The notes under the pieces are model-generated. The model did no database searches and was not told the origin of the DNA. It saw nothing but the letters and a program-made list of their open reading frames with translations. A stretch of DNA of 64,000 bases. Source: Microdochium bolleyi. Lineage: Eukaryota > Ascomycota > Sordariomycetes > Xylariales > Microdochiaceae. Of this stretch, positions 43,965-55,113 are shown in pieces (within the stretch, counting starts at the first letter, position 1; each line of letters begins with the position of its first letter). A program made the position numbers and the translations under genes. The stretch lies in NCBI GenBank assembly GCA_001566295.1, contig KQ964248.1, positions 2,728,001 through 2,792,000 of the forward strand, in the 5' to 3' direction.

Positions 43965-46169
43965 CTATGTCTTCTGATGGTGACTCGCCACGCAGCAGGA
44001 ACAGTGGGGTGGTGGTTGCTGCTGTCCATCTTGACTCCGGCCCAGGTGCACCTCAGACTGTCCGTTCATGGTGGTGAAGCTCGAGTACATGGACGCACGC
44101 GCGGAGTGCGCTGGCGGCGGCTGCAGCGGGTGTATGGCCACGTCGCCGCCAATGCCGCCGGGCTGCTGGTGGAGGGACGGCATCGTCGATGCCGCGGAGG
44201 ACATGGGGCTCGGCGAGGCCAGCCCTGACGCAGGTGTTGATGCTGGCGACGATTTGTTCGCGGCTTCGACGAGTCCAGTGCCGCCACCTATGTTCAATGA
44301 TAGTATCGGCTGCGTTGCTGCTAGTCCAGCCTGTGCTTGCAGTGCCCCGGGCTTGTACGGATCGTAGATCCTATCGTGGCTAGGTGCTGGGTGCTGGCAG
44401 CATTGTTGAAAATGCTGCTGCTGCTGGTCAAAGTGCTGAAGCGGACGCTGGTGCTGGTGATGACACGCCTGCGGCTGTTGCACATGCTGCTGGTACTGGC
44501 CCAATGCGGTCGCGGCCATTGGAGACCCATTAAGCTCCGACCTCATCGGCACGGGGGAGTTGTTGCTTATCCCCAGGGGGCTGCTGTGCAAGAACTGGCT
44601 CGGCACGGCTGCGGGCGTTGGTACTGGTGGGTGGTAAGCCTGCACCTGCGCGTGTGCTGGAGCTGGTGCGATCGTCTGGCTGCCACCACTGCTGATACCA
44701 CCACCTGCGGCATACGGATTGTACGGTGTCAGGCTGGCTGGATGCTGAGAGTAAGCAGACTGCGGTATAGTCTCGAACGACAAAGTTCGTGCAGGTTGCG
44801 CGAACCCTGGACCGGCGGCGACGATGCCGTGGCCGCTGCCGGCGTCACTATTGCGAGCCGTGATGGACGACGGTGCCGTGCTCGGGTCGAAGTGATAGTG
44901 GTGATGGTGGTGATGCTCTTCGTTGCCTTTCTGTCCCTGTGGTGGCTGCGAATCGTCTTGGCCGGGCTGTGGTATGCTTCTGGCGTTCTTATCCTTCTTG
45001 GTCTTTCGCGAGCCGGCGCCGCAACAAAACGCCGCCGCGAGGCCACCGCCGCCAATACCATGGCTGGCTGCCTTCTCGGCGACGACGGCGTCCGCCATGG
45101 TTTTATCGTGGTGCCACGCGTTGTTATTGCTTGTGGTGGCCGTGGTGTACTGGTTCTCCTGGGACATGTTGTAGTTGACGGTGGTGTTGTTTTCGGTGCT
45201 GCTCTTAGTGTTGGACTTGTTCACCGTCGAGCTATTCTTCTTGTTGCGGCGACGGCGCAGGCAGCAGCACAACAAGACCAGGATTAAGATCAATCCCACC
45301 AGTCCTCCCACAGAACCGGCAATGATGGGCACCAAATTGGTGGTAGTCGACGTCTGGTTGCCCACGGTCAAGCTGTCACCGGTAGCGCTGCCAGCGGTGG
45401 GTGCAGTGCTTGTCTGTGTCGATTGTGACGATGAGGAGACGACATTCGCTGTGCTGGTAGTCTTCGTGGACAGGGTTGATGACGGCTTCGTGGACGATGA
45501 TGTCGTCCGGGTGAGCGAGTCGAGCACGAACTGCGGGATGTCCATGACGCTGTAGATCGTGGACCGCGCGGCACAGCCGTACTGGGACCTGGCGGGCTTA
45601 CCAGTCCAGACCCAAGTCGCGCAGGCCGGCGAGGCCCGATCGTCGCAGCATCCCGTCTCTGGTCCAACATCGCTGCACTGGCCCTGCTGGACGGCGCTGT
45701 AGTCCATACACACGCGGAAGAACGGGGAGAAGGTGCCCGACACGCACGCCACGAGATTGGCGCTGTTGGTTGCGCAGGTGAAGTCGGACGCGCAGAGAAT
45801 CGCTCGGGCTGTGAGAGGAGATTAGCGCATCTGGCCTGGAGCACCAGCGGGAACTACTGGCAAGATGTTGACATTGGACTTACAAGATGTCTGAGCCACC
45901 CATCCACACGTTTGGTCATTCACCCATGGAGTCGTGTCCGTCAGTTGTCGCTGTCGTCGCAGCAGCTCAACCACTTGATCTTGCTCGTTCACGAAGCCTG
46001 GTGCTCTTGTAGGCTTTGGTGTCCATCCAGTAGTAGTGTCCCCAGATTGCACTGTGCCAGTCTCGGTCGGCATCCGTAACGGCGAGTTGGAGTTGCCCCA
46101 GCTGTGAAGAAGGGCTGCTCTCACGCTGGAAGCTGACATTATCAAGAAGAAGGTTGAGAAGGCCCTCAT
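43965..46169 (-). CDS. Single-pass cell-surface protein with Cys ectodomain
   Basis: Exons 45884-46169 and 43965-45808 (intron 75 bp, phase 1) give 709 residues. A signal peptide (residues 1 to about 20, FFLIMSASSVRA) precedes a Cys-rich ectodomain containing CGWVAQTSS, CASDFTCATNSANLVAC, CMDYSAVQQGQC and GCCDD. A Ser/Thr-rich stalk follows, then one TM helix (about 254-277, VPIIAGSVGGLVGLILILV) and a CCCLRRRR stop-transfer. The cytosolic tail of about 430 residues is Gln/Pro/His-rich, with a poly-His run (HHHHHH). The layout is that of Mid2/WSC-like wall sensors. The ectodomain matches a large unnamed family of fungal membrane proteins I recall by its CGW and CATNS pattern. A signalling role is inference. 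Confidence 0.85.
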
Positions 46170-47301
46170 CGTGGAGTTGGGAGGATGCGAATATTGATTG
46201 CACAAAGGGCGACCGTGTGTCTTCTGGGAGATGTATCGCAAGCTTCGCGATGTGTCGCAACTAGGTACGTTCTGACTGGGTGTTGGGCTGCGTTTCACGT
46301 AAGCGCTGGCAATGCGAGCCTGAAACGGCAAGATGTGACAGGCTCGTGATGAGTTGTGCCGAAGAAGCAAGATTGGTGTGTCCTACAGGCAACAATCAAA
46401 TGACGGCGGAGAATGCCAAGAGTAAACTCTTGCGTAAATGGTCGTGACTAGGTGACTACGTGAATAGTCATTCGTGCATGTGTGATGCAGCGTTGTGAAT
46501 GCCGGGTGGAGTGAGTCAGGCTGTTTCTGTGATGATTATGTCCGCCGTGTTTTTGGGGCGCGGCCCAGGTCGAGTCTGTCCTGCAGAAACCAAGTATCGA
46601 AATAACGAGTCGCCTTTGCGAGCGCAATGATTAAGTTATGCGACGAAGGAGATGCTGAGAAGTTGCCGAACCTGTCGTGCTGTTGTGAGTCTTTGTGGGT
46701 CGATGATCGTCTCTTGGCTTGACGATTCAAGTGTAAACGATGGCTGAGCCAAGGAAAGGCAAGGAAACACAAAGGAAATCCTACGCAACAAAATGACGAA
46801 GGAAAAGGAAAACCTCGGACGCAATGCACGACCCGAGAGAGCAGAGTTTGGATGCAAACAGGGAATGCTGGCTTACTTTTATTCTTCTGGCCTGTTTCTG
46901 GGGAGACGTGCCAGACTCAACGACTTTGGCGCCCGTGGTTCGCAGGTGTTGATTGCCCAAGCGCTGGCGGCAGCAGCCGCGCCAACCCACAGCCAATCAT
47001 CACAACCCACACACCCTTGTCGCCGCCCGCGACTGCGCTGATTGGCGCTTCGCAGGCTGGAGAACCTGGCCTGCAACGGTCAAGAGGGGCGTCTTGGGCT
47101 ATTTCGAGCAGCACGAAATGGATTCTTCGGCCAGTGAACTTGCTCCAGCTTGAAGGCCGAACATGGTATAGAAGAGGCTGTCAGTGGCTCATCCCAGATC
47201 TGGAATGCAAAACAACTTCCGATTCTGATCGCTGCAAATATACAAGTAAGCTGCGCACTTTCAATATTGTTGACGATGCTGGATACACCTACGAACTGAT
47301 A
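46170..47301. other. Spacer between surface protein and RTT109
   Basis: About 1.1 kb holding the surface-protein promoter and the RTT109 3' flank. Two CCAAT-type pentamers occur near 46990 and 47040, on opposite strands. No gene is supported. Confidence 0.45.
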
Positions 47302-48921
47302 CTACGACGGCTTCGTCTTCTTGCGCACCAAGCCCGTGCTAAGGACGTTGACCTGCCCAGCTCCCAACGCAGCGGTGCCGACGGCGTGCTCCACAGCGCC
47401 TTCGGTCTTAGGCTTCTTCCGCACAATGCTGGTATCAAGTGTCTGCACAGGCTCGCCGTCCGAAGGACCTTCTGCGGTCCGCTTCTTCCGAACAATCCCG
47501 GCCAGGTTGTTGATTGTTGGAACATCAGATGATGCATCTGGAGCGCCTGACGGCAACTCCCGCTGTCCGACAACCTCCAGGGACCACTCTGTACCCACAT
47601 TGACCTCCTTCAACCATCGGGTGGTGCTCGTCGTCGCAACTGTGATGTCCTTAAACTCAAGATGCAGCAGGAGCTCGACGGCTCTCTTATAGCCATCGTC
47701 GTCCAGTATGACTTTGCCTCTACCGGTCTCGGGCCAGTAGTAATGTGGTGTTTCGGTCTTCTTAGGGAACTTGGCCTTCGTTGTTTTGACCTTGGGTGCC
47801 CGCGGCTTGATACGCCCACGTAGCTTCGTTTTCTTCTTCTTCCCTGTGCCCTTTTTGTGTGCGTCGTCGCTTTTATCGCCAGCGAGGATCTTGCCGGTCA
47901 GACTGACCCGCGTTTTCGGGTCGAACACAATCCAGAGGAAGCCCGTCATACGACCGCTGGAACATTCCTGGCGGTAAGCCATCATCTCCCAGAACTCGTC
48001 CAGATTTTGCGGTCCCTTCCATCTGCCAGCCGTTTTGAGCTTTTGAGGGGTCGCCTCTTCGAGTTCTTCCACGAATCTCGCTTTGGGATCATCTGGAAAT
48101 GTTGGTATCAAGCATCGGGGAGGTATATTAGTGCCATACACATCCGGAAAGGCGTTGTAAGGTGATACATGCTCCAGCGGATGCGCCAGGGTCCAGTTTG
48201 AAGATGCTGCAGCAGTTCTCGGGATTAATGCCCGAGTCTCGTACTTATCGAGCCCAGGAACGACGAGGTAGCCGTGGACACGACTGCATCCCCCGTCAAG
48301 ACCCTTCTGCGTGTCATCATTTTCGAGCAGGCCATTGACGACACGGCACCACCACTTGACAAGGCCTCTGTCGTCGAGAACATGCTTGTTCTTGTTCTTG
48401 ATGCTGCCTGGGAAGAGATACTGGTCTTGAGATCTGGCAAAGAGGTTGACGACCAGCTGTGTACCGCGGCGATATCTTGTCTTCACAAGATACTTGACAA
48501 ACGTGGCGGTCACCTCGCGAATCGGCGATGGTGTTCCCTTGGGCAGGTTGAGAGTGCTGAGATAGCCGGTAGAGTCCGCCTTGGCGACGAATATGATTGT
48601 TGAAAATGCCGTTGTGTATATGTAGATCTCGAGACCGAGTACGAGTACTTGATCTTCAGAGTTGCCAGACCGAGAATCGATAGAGATGGCGAGGAAGTGC
48701 TTCTCGCAGTAAGTCTTTGGTGGCTTTGTGGGGCGCCGCTTACTGGAGTCGGCGGAAGAGGGCAGGGTAGGTGGGTGACAGAGTGCATCGCAGACTGTCG
48801 GCGGCGTTGCAAGATGATGAGCCTGGAACTTGTGGCCTTTCGGAAGAACATTCTCGAGTTCGAAGACCAGGCTTCTTGGAACCTCTCCTCGACTTGAGGA
48901 TTCCGTATTTCTGGAAATCAT
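47302..48921 (-). CDS. RTT109: Histone H3-K56 acetyltransferase Rtt109
   Basis: Rtt109 is the fungal-specific acetyltransferase (KAT11) that, with Vps75 or Asf1, acetylates H3 K56 and K9 during replication-coupled nucleosome assembly. A single exon gives 539 residues. Family signatures are LPKGHKFQAHHLATPPT near the start, CEKHFLAISI, DDRGLVKWWCRV (about 183-194) and the active-site DDPKARF (about 277-283). That block has the paired Asp and the autoacetylated Lys. A basic, Lys-rich stretch (KKGTGKKKKTKLRGR) marks the C-terminal part, which usually contacts nucleosomal DNA or chaperones. The C-terminus repeats the pattern VRKK three times (IVRKKRTAEG, IVRKKPKTEG, LVRKKTKPS). The gene is divergent from mL57 across 540 bp. 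Confidence 0.95.
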   Translation of the reverse strand: MISRNTESSSRGEVPRSLVFELENVLPKGHKFQAHHLATPPTVCDALCHPPTLPSSADSSKRRPTKPPKTYCEKHFLAISIDSRSGNSEDQVLVLGLEIYIYTTAFSTIIFVAKADSTGYLSTLNLPKGTPSPIREVTATFVKYLVKTRYRRGTQLVVNLFARSQDQYLFPGSIKNKNKHVLDDRGLVKWWCRVVNGLLENDDTQKGLDGGCSRVHGYLVVPGLDKYETRALIPRTAAASSNWTLAHPLEHVSPYNAFPDVYGTNIPPRCLIPTFPDDPKARFVEELEEATPQKLKTAGRWKGPQNLDEFWEMMAYRQECSSGRMTGFLWIVFDPKTRVSLTGKILAGDKSDDAHKKGTGKKKKTKLRGRIKPRAPKVKTTKAKFPKKTETPHYYWPETGRGKVILDDDGYKRAVELLLHLEFKDITVATTSTTRWLKEVNVGTEWSLEVVGQRELPSGAPDASSDVPTINNLAGIVRKKRTAEGPSDGEPVQTLDTSIVRKKPKTEGAVEHAVGTAALGAGQVNVLSTGLVRKKTKPS

Positions 48922-49461
48922 GGCAAACGCGAATCAGGAGCAGGTCAGTAGGAGTGAGAGGGCAAGATTGATGCTAGGTTCAAGCCGAGAGCATAATGGC
49001 TCCACCGGGAGGAGCACCGAGAAGACTGAAAATATCGAAGAGGATAATCCAAGGTGAATTGAACGCAACCAAAATTGATCAGAGAGCCAGGCTGGACAAT
49101 GGTGGTGAAACATGGAATGCCGACCACAGAACAACGCGCGACGCGGATCGTGGATCACTGGACAGCCCAGGCGTAAAGTGGAAATGGGACCGTGTCTGCT
49201 CAGGGCGTACTGCTTTCGACACTGTGAACTCTGCTCCCCACTTAACTGATGCTAGCTACTCCAATAAGCGGCCTCAACTGCTTCTGATCCCAGAGACCCA
49301 CTTTCATCCGACAACGACCAAACCCGCCAGGGCCCCAATGCAAAAAGTTGAATGGCGGCGATGATAGCATCGACACCCGACGACATTGCCGAGATTGCGC
49401 AGCCCCGACGCTGTTTGCTCTGACACCCGCACAAAGAGGGCGCCCTAGACAATTCGCAACC
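48922..49461. other. Divergent promoter region RTT109 / mL57
   Basis: A 540 bp shared upstream region between a chromatin gene and a mitoribosomal gene. No other gene is seen. Confidence 0.5.
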
Positions 49462-50460
49462 ATGGCGCTCAACACATCGAGGTCCGCCGCGAGGCTGCCC
49501 CAGCAGGCTCTGCGCGCCTGCACCAGAACCGCCGCTCCCGCTTCACGACGAACAGCCGCGGCCGCAGCCCAGCCCTTCTCGACTTCCCCGGCCACCCGAT
49601 CCGAGGCCGGTGCCGCCGCCTCCGGCTCGTTGCTGCCCCGGTGGGCGCAGACCCCCGAGCGCATGAAGGCCCCGTTCTCGCCGCACATTACGAAAGACCC
49701 CGCGCGGTCACGGTGGAAGGTCAACGATGACCCGAAGAGACTGGATAGGGCGCTCAGCTCGTTTCTCGGCCAGGACGGCGAGCGGCTGCTACCCGACGAG
49801 CTCAAGTGGCTGTCTGTGACACACAAGAGCTTCGACCAAGGCCGGAGAGGGTTCAACGATCGGTTGGCATTTCTCGGTACGCATATACTACCCTGGCGCG
49901 AATTACACGAACGGACGTCACGAGACTCGTGTGGTTTATGTAGCTCAAAACAAGTGGTCATGGCCAAAGCTAATCCGACGAACAGGCCGTCAAATATGCA
50001 CGTTTGAAGCGACCCAGAACATCCTCACCTCGCCAGCAGTGGAGAACGCGATAGAACCCGACCCGTTCGCAAGCCAGCGCGCGCCCTTCCAGCACAAGGA
50101 CCTCCGCAGTCTCGACAACTTCGCCACGAGGCATCCGAACGACATGTTCACGTTTGAGAAGCTTGCGGCCCTTGCGGTGGAGACTGGCGTGTCGGAAGTC
50201 GTCCGGTGGAAGCCGAGGATGGTGAGTCTTTCTTCTCCTGGCTCCCTCAAATACCACCATCAGCATGCAGTACGGTGCGAGCAAGCAATTAACATTGTTC
50301 TTTCTTTTCATCGCAGCCCGAGAACATCCAGGGATCTGGCTTCGCCGTGATCATGTCCGGCGCTGTGTACGCTATTGTGGGCGCTATCGCCATGCAGCAC
50401 GGCGGCAAGGTCGCCAGCCGGATCGTGCGCGAGCGGATAATCAAGAAGTTGCCTAAATAG
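49462..50460 (+). CDS. MRPL15: Mitochondrial large-subunit ribosomal protein mL57 (MrpL15), RNase III fold
   Basis: Exons 49462-49876, 49986-50221 and 50317-50460 (introns 109 and 95 bp) give 264 residues. The first 50 or so residues are Arg/Ala/Ser-rich with no acids, a mitochondrial presequence. The core carries RNase III-like helices: LLPDELKWLSVTHKSFDQG, FNDRLAFLGRQICTFEATQ and FTFEKLAALAVETGVSEVV. The usual RNase III catalytic acidic cluster is not evident, as in yeast Mrpl15/mL57, where the fold is structural. It ends with a Gly/Ala helix (FAVIMSGAVYAIVGAIAMQHGG) and a basic tail. The role is assembly of the mitochondrial large ribosomal subunit. Identity rests on pattern memory, not a search. 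Confidence 0.88.
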
Positions 50461-50933
50461 ACCCCTCCATAACCTCGGCTGCCCGATTTGCACGCGGGGC
50501 AAGCCTCTTCATATATGAGCACTCTACACCCGCGCGCATGCGGTGACCAACCGGTGCGGGACGAGCCATATGTATCATGGATAGGGCAGGATGCTGTTCC
50601 CAATGAGTTCTTGGGACCATGTATATCCACACTGAGGCTCTCCGTATAGTGCCCGCGGCGCGTACCATGGCCACGAGGCGGGAGTCAAGCCAGGACTTGC
50701 TACCCTACATCTGTACAAAACCAACCTTGTATTATGAACCGTGCATAGAGACGACGAGGAAGACAACGATCAAGCATGCATACATCAAACGTGTCTTTCG
50801 TGTCAGTGTCGGTGCACCGTCCGAAGCTAACCCTGGCAGGCTGCTCTAACTTATGGCTCTACACCCCGCTCAATCTCCGCCCAAGAAAAAAGACATTAAC
50901 CGAAAGCAACAACAGTAAGGCCGCGAGGCCAGT
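50461..50933. other. Convergent 3' flanks mL57 / 2EXR gene
   Basis: A 473 bp spacer between convergent genes; nothing else recognised. Confidence 0.5.
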
Positions 50934-52454
50934 CTAATTGCAAGAGAAATATAGGAAACGGCCGCCGCCCTCCTCTTGCTCCTCCTCCTCCTCGTTATTG
51001 CCGCCGTTGCCGTTGCCAACAACCTGGCTCTGCCCACCACCACCAGTCGCGTCTTCCTTCGGAGTTCGTTCCTTGTCCCAAATAATCAACCCCGCGCCTC
51101 GCTTTTCCGTCGCCAGACTGACAGCAGCCGGTCTGGACCGCGGCGTGACGACGGTGCGGGTGTACAGCGACTGTATTGTCAGCTCGGCCGCTAGCGCCGG
51201 GCCCAGCACCTTGACAAGCCGGTCCCGGAGTCGCTGGCTCTTGCTCCAGTAGACATTGCTGCGCTGCGACTGGCGCATGAAGCTCTTGAACTTGTCCTGG
51301 CTAACCTCGATGCTCTCCTGGAGGTACCCTTGGCCTAGGCGCAGGATGGGAAACACATCAACGCGGCTCGACCACCCGGCGTAAATGACCTCTGTGTACG
51401 AGCGCAGATTCGCCGCTGATGTTTTCATTTCTGCGCAGCCTGGAAGCGGGGTGCCGTCCCACAGCCCTGGGTCGCAGTAGGAGGCGAGGTGGATTGCGCC
51501 GATACCACGCGGGTCATACGCCATGATATCGTTCAGCAGGATGTCCATCGGGGTGCCCTCGTGGGAGCAGTTGAGTAAAATTATGTCCCATTCTGGGTTC
51601 AGGTAAACGGGTCCAAAGCTAAAGGCGCGCCGCGCCATGCCGGCGCTCAGGTGAATGCGATAGAAGTTGAGGGTCTCCCGGCGTGCTTCCTGACTTACAC
51701 GGGCCAACAGGGGCAACCTATTGGTGGTGTACCACTGGATGTTGCTTGCCTGATTACCGAGTGAGTTGGGGGTGAAATGGATTTTCTTCACAAAATCGAG
51801 AGTTGATACTCGTACGATCCTCGGCCGCGCAAGATGTAATCGCCAGATCTTGAGTCGCAATTCGACAGGGAGTTGCGTGAAGAGGTGGAAGGTGTCCAGC
51901 GGGTACAATTCTCCGGCAACGTGCGAAACAACTTCTGGAGGCGCTCCAGAAGGCAATGTCCACTCGCCAACGTCTATCTTGCTGTCAAAGTTGAGTTTCG
52001 GATAGTGACCGTTGTAGTCCTCGAGTGGCGGCCAGTAGTCACTGCTCGAGGAGGACGCTGATGTCGACGCCGCATCGCTGACTGTCGAAGAGCTGTCTCT
52101 CCGACCTGTTTGGTTTGGCGATGGAAGATTAGCCTGCACGCCCGTGTTCGAATACTGCGAAATTAGTCTTGTTTCCTTTGGCGAAGCCTGTGTCGAGCTA
52201 GACTGAAGGCAGTCATGTACGATCTGTATATTGAGAATGCCGGCGGAGAGGCTGCGTGCTGTGCGGGACGACTTCTTGAGCACTGTTGGCCGTCTCGGGC
52301 GACTGTCTTTGTCGGCAAGAGTACTGTCTGAGTCGAGAGATCGCCTTTCTCCTTCAAGTTCTCCGAGGTTGCGCAACCGCCGCATCAGCTTTGCTGCCAT
52401 TGCCGGGATGCCGCGCGGCCGCCGTTGCCCCGTAGGCTCCGTACGACGATCCAT
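50934..52454 (-). CDS. 2EXR-domain protein
   Basis: A single exon gives 506 residues. Residues 1 to about 180 are basic and Ser-rich and probably disordered. The 2EXR signature FTQLPVELRLKIWRLHLARPRIV starts at about 192, followed by LLARVSQEARRETLNFYRI and the PEWDIILLNC block. This fungal-expanded domain resembles an F-box in its LPxELRxxIW start, but no ubiquitin-ligase partner is shown. The C-terminus has a Gly tract and an acidic run, then ends GRFLYFSCN. Function is unknown; the domain is common in lineage-specific expansions of Sordariomycetes. The gene is convergent with mL57. Confidence 0.88.
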   Translation of the reverse strand: MDRRTEPTGQRRPRGIPAMAAKLMRRLRNLGELEGERRSLDSDSTLADKDSRPRRPTVLKKSSRTARSLSAGILNIQIVHDCLQSSSTQASPKETRLISQYSNTGVQANLPSPNQTGRRDSSSTVSDAASTSASSSSSDYWPPLEDYNGHYPKLNFDSKIDVGEWTLPSGAPPEVVSHVAGELYPLDTFHLFTQLPVELRLKIWRLHLARPRIVRVSTLDFVKKIHFTPNSLGNQASNIQWYTTNRLPLLARVSQEARRETLNFYRIHLSAGMARRAFSFGPVYLNPEWDIILLNCSHEGTPMDILLNDIMAYDPRGIGAIHLASYCDPGLWDGTPLPGCAEMKTSAANLRSYTEVIYAGWSSRVDVFPILRLGQGYLQESIEVSQDKFKSFMRQSQRSNVYWSKSQRLRDRLVKVLGPALAAELTIQSLYTRTVVTPRSRPAAVSLATEKRGAGLIIWDKERTPKEDATGGGGQSQVVGNGNGGNNEEEEEQEEGGGRFLYFSCN

Positions 52455-54018
52455 GACCCCTCTGCTGCCTTGCAGCTCTATGTCAGAATGCTCGACGTCC
52501 CGTCAATACACAGAGAGGATCAGACGATTGTTCGACGACGGGCGATGGTTTCGTGTGGACCAGGTTCGTGCAAGTGGCAGTGGCTGGGAGGAGAATGGAG
52601 TGACGAATGGCGAACACAGAACCAAGTGGGAGCATGGTTCGAGGAGATGGTGAGAACAAAGTGAGAAGAATCGTCGTGGGCTTCGTCCCCAGCCTTGTTT
52701 TCTGTGTTTGCTGAAGCTTAAAATGAGCATCCCTTCTACCGTTTGGAGCTGTTGACGTCGTGCTTACCCAGGTTGCGATCCGGAACGAGTCAAGTGGCCG
52801 CGAGCTTAAGTTGCGCCAGGACAGGAACAGAGTCTGGAAGCCCTTCGCGTACCTTCAGGTGCCGAGTCAGGGTTGTCTCACAGCCGTTGCAAGAGGACTA
52901 AGCGTCAGGGACAAGCTCCCGCAGTGTCTGTCAGACCAGGCTCGTCAAAGCCAATCCGCGAAGCTCCCTGCAATTGAAAAGGCACGTTATGCAGTCCATC
53001 CTTCACGGCGCAGAGCCGCAGCTATATGCTTGCTGCTGGCGCACCTTAGTGGTGGTTGGGGCTCGAACCGTGCTGGGCTTGGTGCTGTTTCCCCAGCATT
53101 CCTGAGCAGCCCTGGCGAGCTAGACCCGACCTGTTGGGTCTGGTACGTGGCACTGACATCGCGAGCCGGGATCGTGCATTCGACAGGGCGCCGAGCAAGA
53201 GGAAGGTCGTTCGTCGTATGCAGCTGACGGCGCTTGCTGGCGGCAAGGGCGAGCTCTCACACGTCGACTTGCTGCCGAGCTAGGCTGTGCTGAGGGCCTG
53301 CCATGGCTTGCTGGTGCCGGTGAGGACCATCTGCGAGCCCTCGCCAGGCATTGCATCGTGGCGTGCCAGGCGGCCCGTGCATGCAGCCACTGATATCGCT
53401 CATCACAGGTCCAGTGGCCGGGCGCAGGACTGGGTTGGCGGAAGGCAGGTGCTGTTGGTTTCTCCAGCGAGCCACGAGGTCGGGTGATGCCGCTTGCCAT
53501 GCACGCGGGGATGGATCACCTGAGGGTGCGCAGAGCTCCGTGGTTGGTCGACATGGCGCAGGCTGCGTGCCCTTGCGACGAGACTGAGGCCAAATAGTGT
53601 CTGTCTATCTGTGCACACGTGAGCATCTCTGTAGGATACCGGATGGGAGACTTGAAGGAAGTCATGGCCCCGGAGTTTGTCGATGCCTTGGGCATCCGAG
53701 GTCGTGCATGCAGAAGCGTTCATGGCCCGGAAGGCGGGACCCACATCCGCTGCAGTTGCAGCGGGTGAGCCGCTGCAACGCCCCACCTGCCCGGGCAAGC
53801 GTTGCTGACCGCCTCACGATGACTTCCTGCCAACGCGCGCACGGCAATCACAACATCTCCTCCCTCCCGGTTTCTTCTCAGGGACTCAATTTTGCCGGCA
53901 GCCATCATCATCCCAGCTGCCCGTCATACGCCATACCTCCCAGGTCAACGTCCACGCGAAGCGCGAGCAGTGCAGACCAAAACTTGCGGCGCACGCTCGT
54001 CAGTGGCAGCCCAACAGC
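52455..54018. other. 1.6 kb spacer before the polytopic membrane protein
   Basis: This stretch has GC-rich short frames on both strands with no recognisable domain. A B-box-like sequence on the minus strand (53059-53069) does not fold into a tRNA. Confidence 0.4.
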
Positions 54019-55113
54019 ATGGACAGGTCATTGTCGCGGGGGTCGCCCCTCGTACACCGCCTGCAGCTCCCCGTCCTGCTCGTCGTCCCTGTCCTCTTTT
54101 CTATTGCCGCCGTCATCCTCCTCGGCTTCCATGGCGATCTAAACGTGCCTCTGCTGGCCTCGCAGTGCCACTCCCATGCACGCCTGCCGGGGCTCTCTCG
54201 GATCCCCGTCATCGGCGTTCCCATCTGCTCCTACATCAGCCTCTACCAGGCGGCCAACGATGCCGTCCGGAGTGTTGCCCGCATGGGCATCATCCTGGCC
54301 TTCATCGGTGCGCTCCTCACAGTCTCCCTGGTTGAGTCGGCAAGGCTCTGCAATGCGCGTGCGAGGATCATCCGCTATCCCACAGTTCCTTGGCTTGTCG
54401 TCAATCTCCTGGGAGGGGTCCTCGTCTGGGATCTCGTCATCATTCCTGCCTTCCTGCGCCATGCCAAGGTCCTGCGGCAACAGGACGATGCGACTCGCAT
54501 CCTAGGCCCTGATGCCAGGCGACAGGATGCAAGAGCCCTTGCCAGCCGGTCAGAGCTCTACGCCATCCCGATCTCAGTGGCTCTGGGATTCTACCTGCCA
54601 AGCATGATTATGCTGTCCGTCAACAGTGCTACCGCCATCGGGCTCTGGCTGCTCTATCCTGTCCTCGTTGGGCTCGTCCGCACAGCTGTTAAGGCGGTAC
54701 ATGTCAAGTACTCCAAGAAAGACAACGGACCATTCCGCATCGAGAGCAGTCGTGTGTCTGTCTTTGCTGTTTACGCCCTGCCAGTCCTCTTCTCAGTCCT
54801 TACGCACGCCTTTTTCATCATCAATCTCTTCGCCAATGACGATCGCAAGGAGATGACACGGAGCACAATCAAGTTCATCGAGATCGACCATCTCATCATT
54901 GGAGCCAGCGTCCTCTACTGGATCGTCGTGGAGTCTGGCTTGGGCCCATTGGCTGTCATGTTGGGCATCTCGATCCTGTTTGGTACTGGTGCTGGCCTCT
55001 GTCAGACATGGATTCTGCGTGAGAAATCGCTGGCCGAACAAGACGATATTGAGAACAGCCAACATGACGGAGCACAACCAGCCGCCCATGAAGAAACGCC
55101 ACTCCTTCGATGA
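54019..55113 (+). CDS. Polytopic membrane protein with C-terminal dileucine motif
   Basis: A single exon of 364 residues has about eight hydrophobic segments. The first is at about 16-36 (QLPVLLVVPVLFSIAAVILL). Others include MGIILAFIGALLTVSLV, VPWLVVNLLGGVLVWDLVII, ISVALGFYLPSMIML, AIGLWLLYPVLVGLV and VFAVYALPVLFSVLTHAFF, then two near the end. The tail ends EETPLLR, an acidic dileucine signal of the ExxxLL type seen in vacuole or endosome cargo. The size and the FYLPSMIML segment faintly recall fungal integral membrane proteins found in terpenoid clusters, but no terpene cyclase or prenyltransferase gene is nearby. The function is unknown. Confidence 0.85.
   Translation: MDRSLSRGSPLVHRLQLPVLLVVPVLFSIAAVILLGFHGDLNVPLLASQCHSHARLPGLSRIPVIGVPICSYISLYQAANDAVRSVARMGIILAFIGALLTVSLVESARLCNARARIIRYPTVPWLVVNLLGGVLVWDLVIIPAFLRHAKVLRQQDDATRILGPDARRQDARALASRSELYAIPISVALGFYLPSMIMLSVNSATAIGLWLLYPVLVGLVRTAVKAVHVKYSKKDNGPFRIESSRVSVFAVYALPVLFSVLTHAFFIINLFANDDRKEMTRSTIKFIEIDHLIIGASVLYWIVVESGLGPLAVMLGISILFGTGAGLCQTWILREKSLAEQDDIENSQHDGAQPAAHEETPLLR

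Noticed and set aside
44337..45287. 316-codon plus-strand open frame
   Set aside because: It is a GC-driven shadow opposite the surface-protein exon 2; it has Leu/Arg-rich arbitrary composition.
53059..53069. Minus-strand B-box-like GGTTCGAGCCC
   Set aside because: The T stem fails beyond two pairs and no cloverleaf can be drawn.
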